Assembly: GCF_041146795.1 (NCBI RefSeq) | Contig: NC_135167.1 | Span: 4,802,454 to 4,866,453, forward strand | Direction: 5' to 3' | DNA length: 64,000 nucleotides | DNA from: Maylandia zebra | Lineage: Eukaryota; Chordata; Actinopteri; Cichliformes; Cichlidae | Shown here: piece after piece, positions 24,865 to 36,043 of the stretch | How the letters are laid out: each line of letters begins with the position of its first letter | How positions within the stretch are numbered: the stretch's first letter is position 1 | Notes under the pieces: generated by a model | Told to the model about the DNA's origin: nothing | Seen by the model: the letters and a program-made list of their open reading frames with translations, nothing else | Database searches by the model: none | Made by a program: the position numbers and the translations under genes

Positions 24865-27800
24865 CTAAACTGATTCTCTCCATTTCCCCAGGATAACATG
24901 TTGCATGCTTTGGTGGCTGTTGTCTTTTGTATCTCATGGAAGCTTCTCCTGGAGCTGTGTATCAGGAGCTTCCTGTGGCAATTATTGCAGTTCAGTTTGT
25001 AATGAAACATTCTGTAAGTGGTTTAATGCATTTCTCTTAACTTTATCTTAAGTAAACTGAGAAGAGACAGGGACAAGTTTTAGATGAATTTCATAAATAT
25101 TCTTTATTTATTAGGGTGGCAGCGTGGTGCAATGCTTAGCATTGTCGCTTCACAGCAGAAACCCCAGGTTTTGAATTCACTGTGGGACCTTTCTGTGTGG
25201 CATTTGCTTGTTCTTCCATGCTTTGGTGGGTTCTTTCCAGTTACTCTGGTTTTCATCCACAGTCCAAATATATGCATTGGCCTAGGTTAATTGGTGAGTC
25301 TAAATTAGGCATAGGTAAAAATGTGAGTGTGAAGGGTTGTCTTTCTCTCTGTGCTAGCCCTGGTTGTGGTAACCAAATCTTCCTTAACCACAAACACTTC
25401 CTTCCTTCCCTCAACTTTAGTTGCCTCTGGAACACATTTAGAGAACAATGGTTCAAGTGTTAAATCCTCTTTCTGTAGCCAAGCAACCTCACTAGCACTA
25501 GGGAGAGCCTCGGACTTCAAAGGATATAAAATGTGTTCAGCTACTCTTGTTCTCTTCACCTTTTCATGTCTTCTCTGTCACGTGCTCTTTTTTGGTTTAG
25601 AATGAGTGCTAGACTCGTCCAATGGCGCATCCTCATTTGCAAAAGGCAATTCATCCAAACCCAAAGCATTAACCTGTTGCTCCTTTGCTTTTGACCTTGT
25701 GACCGCTAACAAACTTTCAACTGCTTCAGCCTGACATGAATGCTTGGTTATTAGCTCTGTAAATATTGGAAGATCACGGCCCAACACCACTTGATAAGGC
25801 AGAGTTTGCAGCACTCCCACTGAAAGAGTGTAACACTGGCCTTCAACTTCAATTGCAACCTCAGCAATTGGGTACGATACCTTATCACCATGAATACAGC
25901 ACACATTCACTGTGGAGGCCTATCTCCCCCCACCACTTTCGCTGCCAGTGGCAGACGCCCTCAGACAAGGGTGGATGGATGGGCATCCAGGTACCCATCG
26001 GCTCACTCCTGGTGGCTGCTTGTCGGGGCCTGGAGCCTGGGGCTCTCTCGGCCTGAGGTTCGGTCACTCTGGCACAGCTGGCTGCCAGCGGAGCTCACGG
26101 GCACGTCACTGCCCATGAGCTCCGCTGTTTATTATATTGCTCTCTTTTTCTTTGCTTGTTTTCTCTTTTTTCTTTCTCAACAGGTGATCCAGGTCATTGA
26201 TATATATATTTTTTTGTCTGTTTGTTTTGTTGGTTTTTGCCCTTTATCACCGTCCCTCTTCCCCGCTCTTTTTCTTTCCCTCTTTCTTTCTCCCTTTTCT
26301 TTTCCCCAGTCAAGTCTGTCCCGTGTTCAGCAAATGAAATTAAAATAAACAATAAAAGCAAAGGTGAATCAAATAGACCAATACGGCAAGGCTGGGGTGG
26401 TCCATTTGGTAAAGTAAATTCATTGGGCATCTTTCTTTGCCTTAGACAACAATTCTGATGGCAAAAGAACCAAATGGGACAGGCAAAAAAACAAACAAAA
26501 AAAAAAAAAAAAAAAAAAAACAAGTACCCCAATTGATGGCTCATGTTGCTGACATTCAAATTCATTTTTGTGATTCTCACTGACTTCAGTTTGTCTAGCA
26601 GAACAAATGTAATTTTTACTAACAGACATCTTTGTACACTGAGCTTTAAGATGACCTATTTGACCACACAAATGACATGTTTTATTGGTTTTATTTTTTG
26701 TCTCAGATCTGGCAGGATCTGAGTTATACCAGTTCTGTCATGTGTGCTTAGCGTTTAAGTCAGTTCCACCACCTAACTCGTTCGATGGCATGTTGGAAAA
26801 AAAAACCTAGCTTGAATGAAGTCTTTTGATGGTCGACAAGCTGCTAAGAAAGCTTCAGCCAGTTCTGCTGCGTGCTTGGAAGTCTTTAGGATATGTTCCT
26901 TAAACCACATCTGCATATCAGGATTCAGAACCTTGAGAAACTGTTCCATAACAATGGAATATCCAATTTGATCGTTCGTCTTTGGGGTTCCCTCTTCTCC
27001 AAAAGTACTAGAACAAAACCTCATTCGATAGGTGTCAAAACTTATTTCATACTTCTGCAAGACAGCACACTTTACTTTTGCATAGTCCATAGTGTCATCA
27101 ATATCCATAGCTACATAGGCGGAACAAGCTTTCCCAGTTAGCAGTGGTGCTAGGTGAAGAGCCCACTGATCTCGTGGCAATTAGTAATTCTTTCAAATGT
27201 GATCAAATAATGTTCAATGTCCTTACCTTCACTGTCAGGTTGAATTTTTGGCACCTTCCAGTCTGAATGTCTCATCAGTGTTGAAAGCTGTGCTTCACTG
27301 GGTTGATGTACTGGCTCCAAGTCAAACTTATTTGATTCTTGTGTGCTGGAAGATGGTTCTGGAGTAGGTCCTCTTGAAGACGCAGATGTAGATGCTTGAA
27401 CTTCAAGCAACTGACGCTATTGGTTGCCCTGCTGCACCTGCTGTTGAACCTGGGCAAACTGATGCCGGATTTGCCTGCATCTATCCTCCTGGTGCTTGTG
27501 CTCTTGCTCCAGTTTAGCATCGAGTTCAGCCTGCTGTTGCATCAGAGTTCGCAAACGTTTGGACAATTCAGCCACATTCTCTTGTCCATCAATATAGCCA
27601 CTTACTGCCCCTTGTTGGTCGCTGCCATCTTGTAAATCACCTGCTTCACATTCTGGAACAAGCCCTCTCTTTGCTTGGGTAGACATCTTCTCCACTCATT
27701 AATTGGCCTGGAAACCCACTGCTGCTGCCACCAAATGTGGTAGAACTTGACTTAAGCGGCCAAAGAAGTGCAGGAGACAGATGCTGTCCAGTGTAGCGAG

Positions 27801-30800
27801 TGATTTATTCACCATTTTGTGACCAAACCATATTTACAAAAATAAATTTAAAAAAAAACTCAACTCCATAATTAACTCAGTTCAAATAAACATAACTAAA
27901 CTTAAATCAACGGAAATTAAGGTCAAACTCCATACAGCTACACTGACCTGGTCCTTCCTTCCTGAACACCTGCGTTCACCCGCTTAAATAGTCCACTCAC
28001 CCCTGGACTATTCCATTAGGTAGGTGAGAAGAACCAGAACCAGAACCAGTCCATTTACTTCTTTTGCACAAAGTAGTCTATGGCTAAAAGTTCATGATAC
28101 AATGAATAATGTCTATTTTGAGCTGAAACGTAATACCCCCATGAAAAATTTATTTAAATTGTTTCCTTTAATTACTTTACAGCCAGCTGCTGTATGAGGT
28201 ATACAACAAACATCCTGGATGGTTCAACCCAAACAAACCCTGCTGAGTAAGCATTTTATTTACCCTAAATACATGATTTTTTTTTTTCAGTTTGTCAGAA
28301 TTTGGTGTTTGAACATTTGTGTGGTGGGTGAGTGCAATTTGTAAAACACTTTACATTAAAAATGAAGAATTTGGTAATATTAAGAATATTTTTGTGTTAT
28401 TGAATCGATGACAGGGTGTAAACTAATATAATACTTGTGATGAACTATTCTTGTCCTTTTCCACCAGAGCCTTGATGAGCCTAGAAAAAATTCTAGAAGA
28501 AACTCCAGTAAAAGGAGTCATAAATATATCTTCAGGCAATTTTGTGGCTCTCCTCTTCAAACCCACTGGTTCCTTTACAGGCCTTGAAATTTATGCCAGT
28601 GACAATGAGGTAAAAACCCAAAAGACAGAAAGGATTGACACTGCTGTTTTCACTTTTTGGGAGCAATACTAACCACGTCCAATCATTTCTTTGGCTTGGG
28701 CTGAAATATCTGAACAACTGTTAGACGATATTTAAACAATGTGTACACACACTTTGATCTCAGATGATGACTTTTACTGATTACTGCTTTGATTGACATT
28801 GCCTTGAGCACAATTTGCAGGTCATATTATTTTCTTATCAATTATTACATCACTGAACAAATTTCCATTTCTAAATTTCCTTGCTATTAATACTTCAAAA
28901 AGCCTTTTAAATACCATCAACTGTGCAGTAGCTGTGACAGTTCTATCATACTATTTCATGTATTCAAATGCAATATTTCTCCCTCTGTTTCTGGGAATGA
29001 TATAGGCAGGATTGAGTCAGGTCCCCAAGAGCAAAGTGCATGTTCAGCTACCAAGCACTCTGGATATTGGACAACAGGACAAGATTGTGTTCTCCTTGTT
29101 TAAGTTGCCTGAAACAAATGGGGTAGGGCAGCATATGGGCTTCTGTAAAATACTTTGTTTCTTCTGTTGTGTATAAAATTCTCCACAATTTTCTCACAGT
29201 CAATATGAAATATGTTTTGAGTTCTAAATCAAGCTTGTTCCAATGAATCCCATGGATACTTGATTCGACTGGGTATTGGGGAGCTATCTTGTTATTTGAT
29301 TTGTGAGCAGGTACCATTTTTAAACCTGATTTATCTTTTACTGTTGTAGTGTTTATAGTTTATTTCTGCACGTAACTCCAACTGCAAATTCACATAGATT
29401 TTTTTTGTGATTGATTGTATATCATTGGCCAAGTTTTAGCCAAGTTCACACTCATTCAGAATTCCTTTCAGTATTTTTGTACATAATTTGCTTTATTATT
29501 ATTACAAAGGAAAAAAAGTAAATGGGTTAAGGGTTGTGTTACACATCATGCAGGCTGAATTATGTTTTGAAAAAAGAGGAAGAGTTACTCAAACACAGTG
29601 ATGCACAAGAAGTTGATCTTTTGGTATTATGTAAATCAAAATGTAAAGCAATACAAATTTAGAAACATTTGAATTTAGGGGGTAGAGTAGTAGTACATGG
29701 GAAAAGACAAACCTCTTGTTTTTACTAAGATGTAAATGACAGATTCAAAACAGTGCGACATTATCTCTGAGTTGCTTTCCCCTTTTGCAGTTAGAATTTT
29801 ATAAAAATCTTACGTAAAATCATTATGAACAAACTTTTAAATGAACTGGTGTATGTGTTGCATTCTAGACTGATGCGGGAGTGTTATATGATGTATATGA
29901 GCGAAGACTGGTTATCCTGAGTGTGCAGGGCAAGCGAATATCAGGTCTTAAGGATCCTGTCAACATCACCATAAACTTTAAGGATATAAATGTAATTATA
30001 ATTTCATTTCATCACTTGTTCCACTCTTGCATATTGATATATAATCCTGAATATTATGGAAGTCTGTGTAAATTATTATTATTACTAAAAGTTAGTAAAA
30101 AAATATAGATGCATAACACTAAACAGATATAAAATAGTTATTTTGTTATATGTCTGTTTATTTTTGCCATAGAAAACCCAGGAACCCTCCTGTCAGTTCT
30201 TTAATTTTTCAACAAACAGTGAGTAACCAAGCATGATGTCTCTCATAAAAAGTAATATGTACCATAACTATGTCTTTTTTAAATTTGTAGTCATCTGGGT
30301 TTCTAGTTTCACTCAACATTACAGATTTCTGAGTGAACTGATATAATTAAGAGGTGACAGCATCTCATGGATAATAGTTGTTTTTGTTTCACTTACCAGA
30401 TTTCAGTACGGATGGCTGTCGCACTCGGTGGACTGATGGTCAAAGTAATGTCACCTGTTCCTGTGACCATTTCACATACTTCGGCGTGCTCATGGTAGAT
30501 TTATTCTTTTTTAATATACAAAGTATAATGAACAAAAAAAGGCATAAAATTATGCCAGTAATTTAAGAAATCTTTTAAATAAATAAATAAGAAGGAGAGT
30601 TTTAAAAAGAATTACATCACAGTTTTGTCATGCCTCAGTTAGGCTTGTTAAATCCAAAAGTTTAGGAAAACACTAAACAAGTATTGCTTGCTATGAAGGT
30701 TTGCCAGGGTTAGGGCTGCCACGATTAGTCGACTAGTTACGATTACGTCGACTATCAAAATCGTCGCCGACTAATTTAATAGTCGACGCATCGTTTGAAG

Positions 30801-33045
30801 CTTTGTAAGATCACAAAAGACGCAGGAATAAGTAGTAGGATTTAAGCGTGTAATAACGGACCGAAACAGAAGATGGCAGCACTGCATGTACAAGGATGCC
30901 AGCTGCCATTAACCCCGAAGAAGAAGAAGCTATGTCCCAGAATTCATAGCGCAGCCCAGCTCAGTTTCCAACAATGGCAGCAGCTAGTTAGTTTGAATAT
31001 TACTGGTATTATTCTTTCTGGGTCACAAAATAAACGTTTAACATATATTCAAGCTTGAATGTAGCTGTGTAAACTTTAAATATCTGCTCAGTTTATCAAG
31101 ACACCACATATTTTCAAAAACACTCCGACGTTTTCGGAGACGTCTGTTACCCACTAGCTCGATAGCTAGCCGGGGGCAAGGCTCACTAGCGCCGGTGAGA
31201 ACACTGGCCTCCCAGCAAACAGTTTTCAAACCCACCGCTGTCTTTCGCTACTCAGGTTAAACATATATGAGTCACTTAGATAACTTAAAAATGTTATTGT
31301 TTTGCTTTTTTTTGTATTTTATTTGTTCCTGAGTAAATCGGTTTGGCTGAGATTAAAGTTACAGTTTTTACACAACTGAATAAACGTCAAGCAGACAGCT
31401 GATCATCAGAAGTGTGAGATGCTCGAGAATATACTCCGGTGTCCTGTTATATTTTAGATAGCAAGGAGCAGACGGCTGAGTTTATTAAACTCCACCGAAA
31501 CAATCTGCAAATTTCATTAAAATGTAATAAACTAACATCTTGTCTTTTTTAGTTAGCACATACCTTAAACACTTAAAGCTGTAAGCTAATGATAGTTATA
31601 TAAGAGCAGATGCTGCTGGTGCAATAAGCTGTAGGTTTTACGTCCAATGGATGCATGATCTGATTAGTCGACTAATCGCAAAAATAATCGGTGACTAGTC
31701 GACTATCAAAATAATCGTTTGTGGCAGCCCTAGCCAGGGTAAGAACATTTATATGCAAATATTAGTAAATGAGGTCCAGTGTCCTTCAGACAGGCAAGAA
31801 CAAAATGGAGGCAACGTACAAGAATACCAAACATGGAAAAGGTCCACGCAGCTCATACTCAAGCGTGGAATGATGTGGTACCTTGCAGTCATTGAGCTGA
31901 CTGCATTCACGGTGTACCTATGCATTACAGTGTCAAATGTGAGGCACTCTGTCTGACAGCTAAAGCTTGGGTCAGGCAACAAGCTAATGACCCCTACACA
32001 CCAGCTACTGGAATAAAAGTTGTGAGTTTATTATAACGGATACAGTAACATTTAATTAGCTTTCTGTTAAAAACAGCAGAGGTGATTTAATATGCCAGTT
32101 AACTTGCCAATTGTAACAAAAGCAGTTAGGTCTGAAATATTGTTATTAAAGTTAAAAAGGCTAAACTTAAACATTTTGTAAAATGAATACATTTAAAAAA
32201 ACTATCTTAAATAAATAACCGCCCCATTTTTAGGATTTGTCCACCTAGTAAATATAGAATCACTAAACTTAAAACATCTAAAAACCTCAATTTTGTGCCA
32301 CTAATAATGTGAACAAATAATGTGAAAGTGTATTTGCTCCACAGACGTCTCCTTCTGTGCACGTCTCAAAAAAAGAAATTGAGATATTAGCATACATTTC
32401 TGTGATTGGCTGTAGCGTGTCTCTCTTTACTCTGATCATCACCGTTTTACTCTTCATCACAAACAGGTAATTTGTGGTTTTTTGTTTTTGTTTTTTTCCC
32501 CATCAACATATTTTTCAATCAAATATGACAAAGAAAGTTGTCATTTACAATAGATCCCTTCTTCTCTATCCAACAGGACGCTCAGAAAAGATGTTTCTAT
32601 GAACATCCACATCAATCTCGTCATCGCCCTGATCCTCCTCAACCTGCACTTCCTGCCCAGTCAGGCAGTGGCAGCACACCCCTCCACTTGGCTCTGTTTC
32701 TACATGGCTCTTGCCCTTCACTACTCCCTGTTGGCCACTTTCACCTGGATGGCCTTGGAGGGGTTCCACCTCTACCTTCTCTTAGTCAAAATCTTTAACA
32801 TTTCTGTCAGCAGATACATTCTCAAACTCAGTGTGGTGGGATGGGGTAAGTGGAATCCTTCAAACAGGAAGCAGTCAGCAATCTTGTGCGTGACTAATCA
32901 TTTTTTGTGTTTCAGGTGTTCCTGCAGTCATTGTGTCAGTGGTGGTTATCACAGACAGAGGCTTTTATGGCCATGTCCCTCTAGACAGATCAAACTATGA
33001 TGACATGAAAATGTGAGGAAAATATTTATTACACAGAGTCATTCA

Positions 33046-33141
<96 letters not shown>

Positions 33142-36043
33142 GGGTGCAACGATACACAAAATTCACGGTTCGGTTTGATGTTTTTTCGATAAAAAAAATG
33201 TTCATGCTTTTTTAATTTGTCATTTATTAAAATTATAAATATATATTTTAAGTCAAAAGTACAGTTTTTAAATTTAATGTTGCTGGAACAACAAAGGGAT
33301 AAAATAATAAATCTATCTGATCGAGAAATCACTCATCTTTGGAAAAGAGAGTTTGTTACAGAGAAATGGCTCTTTCCAAAATAAAAGCTATACTGTACGC
33401 TTCTTCTGAGCTATATTCTCAGCAGCATATTAAACATATCAGGTCCCCATAAGGAGAATCATGTGCTAACGGCTGTCTAAATGACTCGGGTAAAATTTGT
33501 AGCATGCATGCTTGTTGTTTTTGTCTGCTTCCACTTGTCTTTGCACTAGGATGATGTCGGCATAAATGTGCAGTCATATTCATTGTGTTCCCACTAGTGC
33601 TTTCAGGTTAATCTCGTTGAAATGACATTAACGCCACAACACGGCAAATCTCCGTTAACGAGCTACCTCGGATCGCCCCGTGCGTGGGGCTAGACGGCAT
33701 CAACACGTTAACGAGCAAACTGCACTAACGCAGTAGTTCCCACCCATGTAATTGAGCATTGCGTGGCACATCCGACATACTGTTTTACTTTTGTCCATGA
33801 CGCGCTTACCTTCAGGGTCATACGTCACATGAAGACCAAAATAGTTCCAAACGCCAGATCTGAATGAGGGTGGGGGAGATTAAATTTGCCATGTTGCAAC
33901 GAGCTTAGCTTCTGTCTTGCTAGCTTGCCCTGCGCTCAGTGGATCTGCGCTCGACAGTGCAGCCTAGGCGGAGTAGTCGAACGCAGATCCACTGAGCTCT
34001 CAACACAGACAGCATCGTCAGAAGAAACGTTGATAAAAAAAATTAAAAATTTTGTATTGTTCAATACATATGCATACCGAACCGAAAGCACTATATATAT
34101 ATAAACATATAACTGTGTGAGATGAAATCACTGTCTGTTTTCTTTCTTTGTAGATGCTATATATCTAATGAAACAGTGAAGGCGGTCACTACTACTGGAC
34201 TGTTCACCATGGTGTTCCTCTTTAACATGATCATGTTTATGGTGACAGTCAAACGTGTTTTGAATGTTGGGTATAACAAAGAGGTATGAGTTATTCTTGT
34301 AATCCTTTTTTAAATAAACTTCAACCTTTGATATTTATAGTAATTTCCAAATCCTTCCACAAAATTGTATCCTTTGATAAGCCCGCCAACAATGAACTGG
34401 TCTTAACAACAAGGACTGCTGGTTTTTCGAGATAATTTTCATTTCTTTGCATGAGAAATGGTTCAATGTGGATTTTTAAATAAACTGTTTACATTCCAGT
34501 AATATTTCAGTACCTAAAACCTAATTTCCATTACAGTGTCTATAAAAAATAAATAACAACAAAAAAAAAAATACTGAAGAATTCCTGTCATTACCTTTAA
34601 AACACATGTGAAGGCCTCTGTTAGATTCAGATTTTGTCTCTAATCTGCTGTGTCTTGTGTCATTTTGTTTTTGGACAGCTTCGCCACAAAAACGCCAAGC
34701 AAGCAATTTTTCCCCTGCTGGGTGTCTGCGCTCTGCTCGGCATTACCTGGGGCCTGGTCTTCTTCTCGTTCAGTAACCTGACCAACATTTCCCTCTACCT
34801 TTTCTGTCTCCTGAACTCACTGCAAGGTCTGTATATTGTGTTTCATTCATTTAGTTCTTCTGTGTGTGTGTTTGTGTGTGTTCAATCAAAAATTACTACT
34901 AAATCTAACCAAAATAACAGAAAATAATTGTGGATTTTAACAAGTGAAATGAATGTAAACTTAATTTCATCGCAGTTTTTAAAAGGCCAAACGTATTTAT
35001 GCATAACTTCATTTAAATCAGCCGATTCTACAGGATCAGATCTGAACTTTTTTCAGATTTGGTGGTTTTAATATGAAATAACCACTAGTGACTCCCAAAA
35101 TATGGGTTAGGATTCCATTGTGGTCACATCAGTTGGGTATGATGGGTCTTTTGCAAGAATACTGTATGACATTATAAAAAAGACTTTTATATTAGTCCTG
35201 TGATGGACTGGCAAGCAGTTCGGGGCATACCCTACCTGTCAAAGCTCAGATAAAATCCAGTCCCCCAGTGAATCTAAATTAGATATGTGGCTGTGAAAAT
35301 AGATGGTTGAAATAAAAGTTGAAATGACCAGAAAATGCATATTTAACCCTTTCATGCATACTAGTGACTACAGTGGACAGCTATTCGAAGGCTGTTTTCT
35401 TGTATTTGTGTCATTGTTGATGGTTTACGTGCACATTAACCACTACACTGGACACTGATGTGTCACGTCACTCCATACCCTGCCATGTTAAAAAAAGAAA
35501 AAGGAAAAAATTACATGTTTAAAAAAATGAAGTTAAAAATGCACATAGAAGTACAAAAATCATTTTCATGCCTAAAGATAAATGAAAAAACTTGGTCTTT
35601 CACGTGGAATTCCAATAAAATTGATTCATGTTTGTGGCTGTAATGTGACAAAATGTGGAAAAGTTCAAGGGGGGCGAATACTTTTCCAAGCCACTGTACT
35701 ATCAAATAGATGGTTCTATTTTTAGCAGATTTCAATACAACTGTTTCTGTTGGGGTGTGTTTTGTTTGTTTGTTTTTGTTTTTTACCATCTATGGATAAA
35801 CAGCAATCTGACACTGTTGAAATATCAGGTTTATTGCATGATTTGTATGTCTGGCTCACTGTCCAAACCTCCTCTATTTAACTCTCTCTTGCTCTCTCTT
35901 CTGTTTGCCTTGCAGGTTTTTTCATCTTCCTGTGGTTTGTATGTTCATTAAGAAGGCTTAAAAAATCAGCTGAAGCAACTTCCTCCAGTAAGATGATCAA
36001 CAGCAAACTAGAAAGTGCATTTTCTGAAGAAACTGCAGTGTGA
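23708..36043 (+). CDS. Adhesion GPCR, ADGRG3/ADGRG5-like, copy 2, complete
   Basis: Exons: 23708-23742 (tentative), 24892-25013, 28183-28246, 28468-28609, 29006-29122, 29869-29991, 30173-30218, 30400-30494, 32345-32466, 32577-32845, 32916-33012, 34154-34283, 34679-34826 and 35916-36043 (TGA). The product is 545 residues from 23708, or 529 from the ATG at 24905. A hydrophobic signal (MLWWLLSFVSHGSFS) precedes a Cys-rich stretch. A GAIN-like segment ends in the [21 protein letters not shown], where cleavage before Thr would expose the tethered agonist. TM1 is in exon 32345, TM2-TM4 in 32577, TM5 in 34154 and TM6-TM7 in 34679/35916. The Cys of LCFYMAL and KICYISN can form the conserved disulphide. 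The ATG used by copy 3 is ATA here. The last 11 codons lie in a locally duplicated repeat. Introns hold a Gypsy, an L1 tail and hATs. A likely poly(A) signal is AATAAA at 40115. Confidence 0.9.
24269..24350. repeat. Fish LINE/SINE-type 3' end with AATCAG repeats
   Basis: Three AGAATC units precede AGAAAGGGTTTTATTGCCAA and GGAAATTGCTGCGGTGCGGT. This is a widespread fish repeat end, here in reverse. It is related in style to 60183-60290. The remaining sequence to 24640 shows no gene. Confidence 0.45.
24836..24863. repeat. (GTT)n microsatellite
   Basis: About nine GTT units lie just upstream of the acceptor of the copy 2 signal-peptide exon (24892). Confidence 0.9.
25114..25371 (+). repeat. tRNA-related fish SINE
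   Basis: GGGTGGCAGCGTGGTGCAAT is followed by TAGCATTGTCGCTTCACAGC. Further in are the body blocks CACAGTCCAAATATATGCAT, TTAATTGGTGAGTCTAAATT and GTGAGTGTGAAGGGTTGTCT. This is the familiar V-SINE-like teleost repeat, full in the core but lightly mutated. It directly abuts the Gypsy fragment in the long intron of receptor copy 2. Confidence 0.75.
25578..25910 (-). pseudogene. Gypsy aspartic protease C-terminal part
   Basis: The minus frame reads CCIHGDKVSYPIAEVAIEVE, then LPYQVVLGRDLPIF, the conserved end of retrotransposon aspartic proteases. The catalytic Asp half is not visible, because the L1 insertion falls immediately upstream at 25895-26521. Confidence 0.7.
25890..26521 (+). mobile_element. 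5'-truncated L1 3' tail nested in the Gypsy
   Basis: From GTGGAGGCCTATCTCCCCCC it follows 16846-17100 closely. It then skips about 400 bp and follows 17520-17890 to an A tract at 26498-26521. It is purely 3' non-coding sequence. It splits the Gypsy gag from the protease on the opposite strand, so it is younger than the Gypsy. Confidence 0.75.
26600..27695 (-). pseudogene. Gypsy gag with SCAN-like capsid and zinc knuckle
   Basis: Gag is the structural protein that packages the element's RNA. The minus frames 27695-27417, 27410-27150 and 27180-26773 overlap as one interrupted gag. The N-terminal Gln-rich coiled coil (LRTLMQQQAELDAKLEQEH) is followed by a capsid segment on the SCAN pattern (FDTYRMRFCSSTFGEEGTP, VMEQFLKVLNPDMQMWFKEH, KHAAELAEAFLAA). 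Downstream, at about 26680-26640, is a CCHC knuckle (C-x2-C-GQIGH-x4-C). Frames are broken at about 27410 and 27170. Confidence 0.75.
30711..31732. mobile_element. Non-autonomous hAT with a perfect 8-bp target duplication
   Basis: The ends TAGGGCTGCCACGATTAGTC and (reverse) TAGGGCTGCCACAAACGATT are inverted repeats. Both sides carry GCCAGGGT (30703-30710 and 31733-31740). TAGTCGAC motifs cluster near both ends. No transposase is present. The inside shares sequence with 43.3-45.3 kb (TTTCTGGGTCACAAAATAAA). It lies in the intron between the GPS and TM1 exons of receptor copy 2. Confidence 0.9.
33048..33137. repeat. (CT)n followed by a long (AT)n microsatellite
   Basis: About ten CT units run straight into more than 30 AT units. 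The AT tract ends directly at the TTAGGGGTGCAACGATAC end of the next repeat. Confidence 0.95.
33139..34090. mobile_element. hAT-like non-autonomous element
   Basis: The left end TAGGGGTGCAACGATACACA runs on to CACGGTTCGGTTTGATG. The right side carries GCATACCGAACCGAAAGCAC, the inverse of the GGTTCGGTTT segment. The outermost right end is eroded into AT repeats, so no target duplication can be read. No transposase is visible. It lies in the intron before the TM5 exon of receptor copy 2. Confidence 0.65.

Larger units (their letters stand above)
25372..28020 (-). mobile_element. Gypsy-type LTR retrotransposon fragment (gag-protease)
   Basis: Read on the minus strand: an LTR-like block (about 28020-27736, inner edge at TGTGGTAGAAC), a primer-site-like TGGTGGCAGCAG, gag (27695-26600), protease (25910-25600) and the start of a pol linker (25559-25372). 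All are in broken frames. No reverse transcriptase or integrase remains, so this is a 3'-truncated dead copy. An L1 tail splits it at 25895-26521. It lies wholly within the intron between the copy 2 signal-peptide exon and the next exon. Confidence 0.75.

Noticed and set aside
32566-32769. Minus-strand frame opposite the TM2-TM4 exon (also 58612-58836)
   Set aside because: Shadow of a conserved receptor exon on the other strand.
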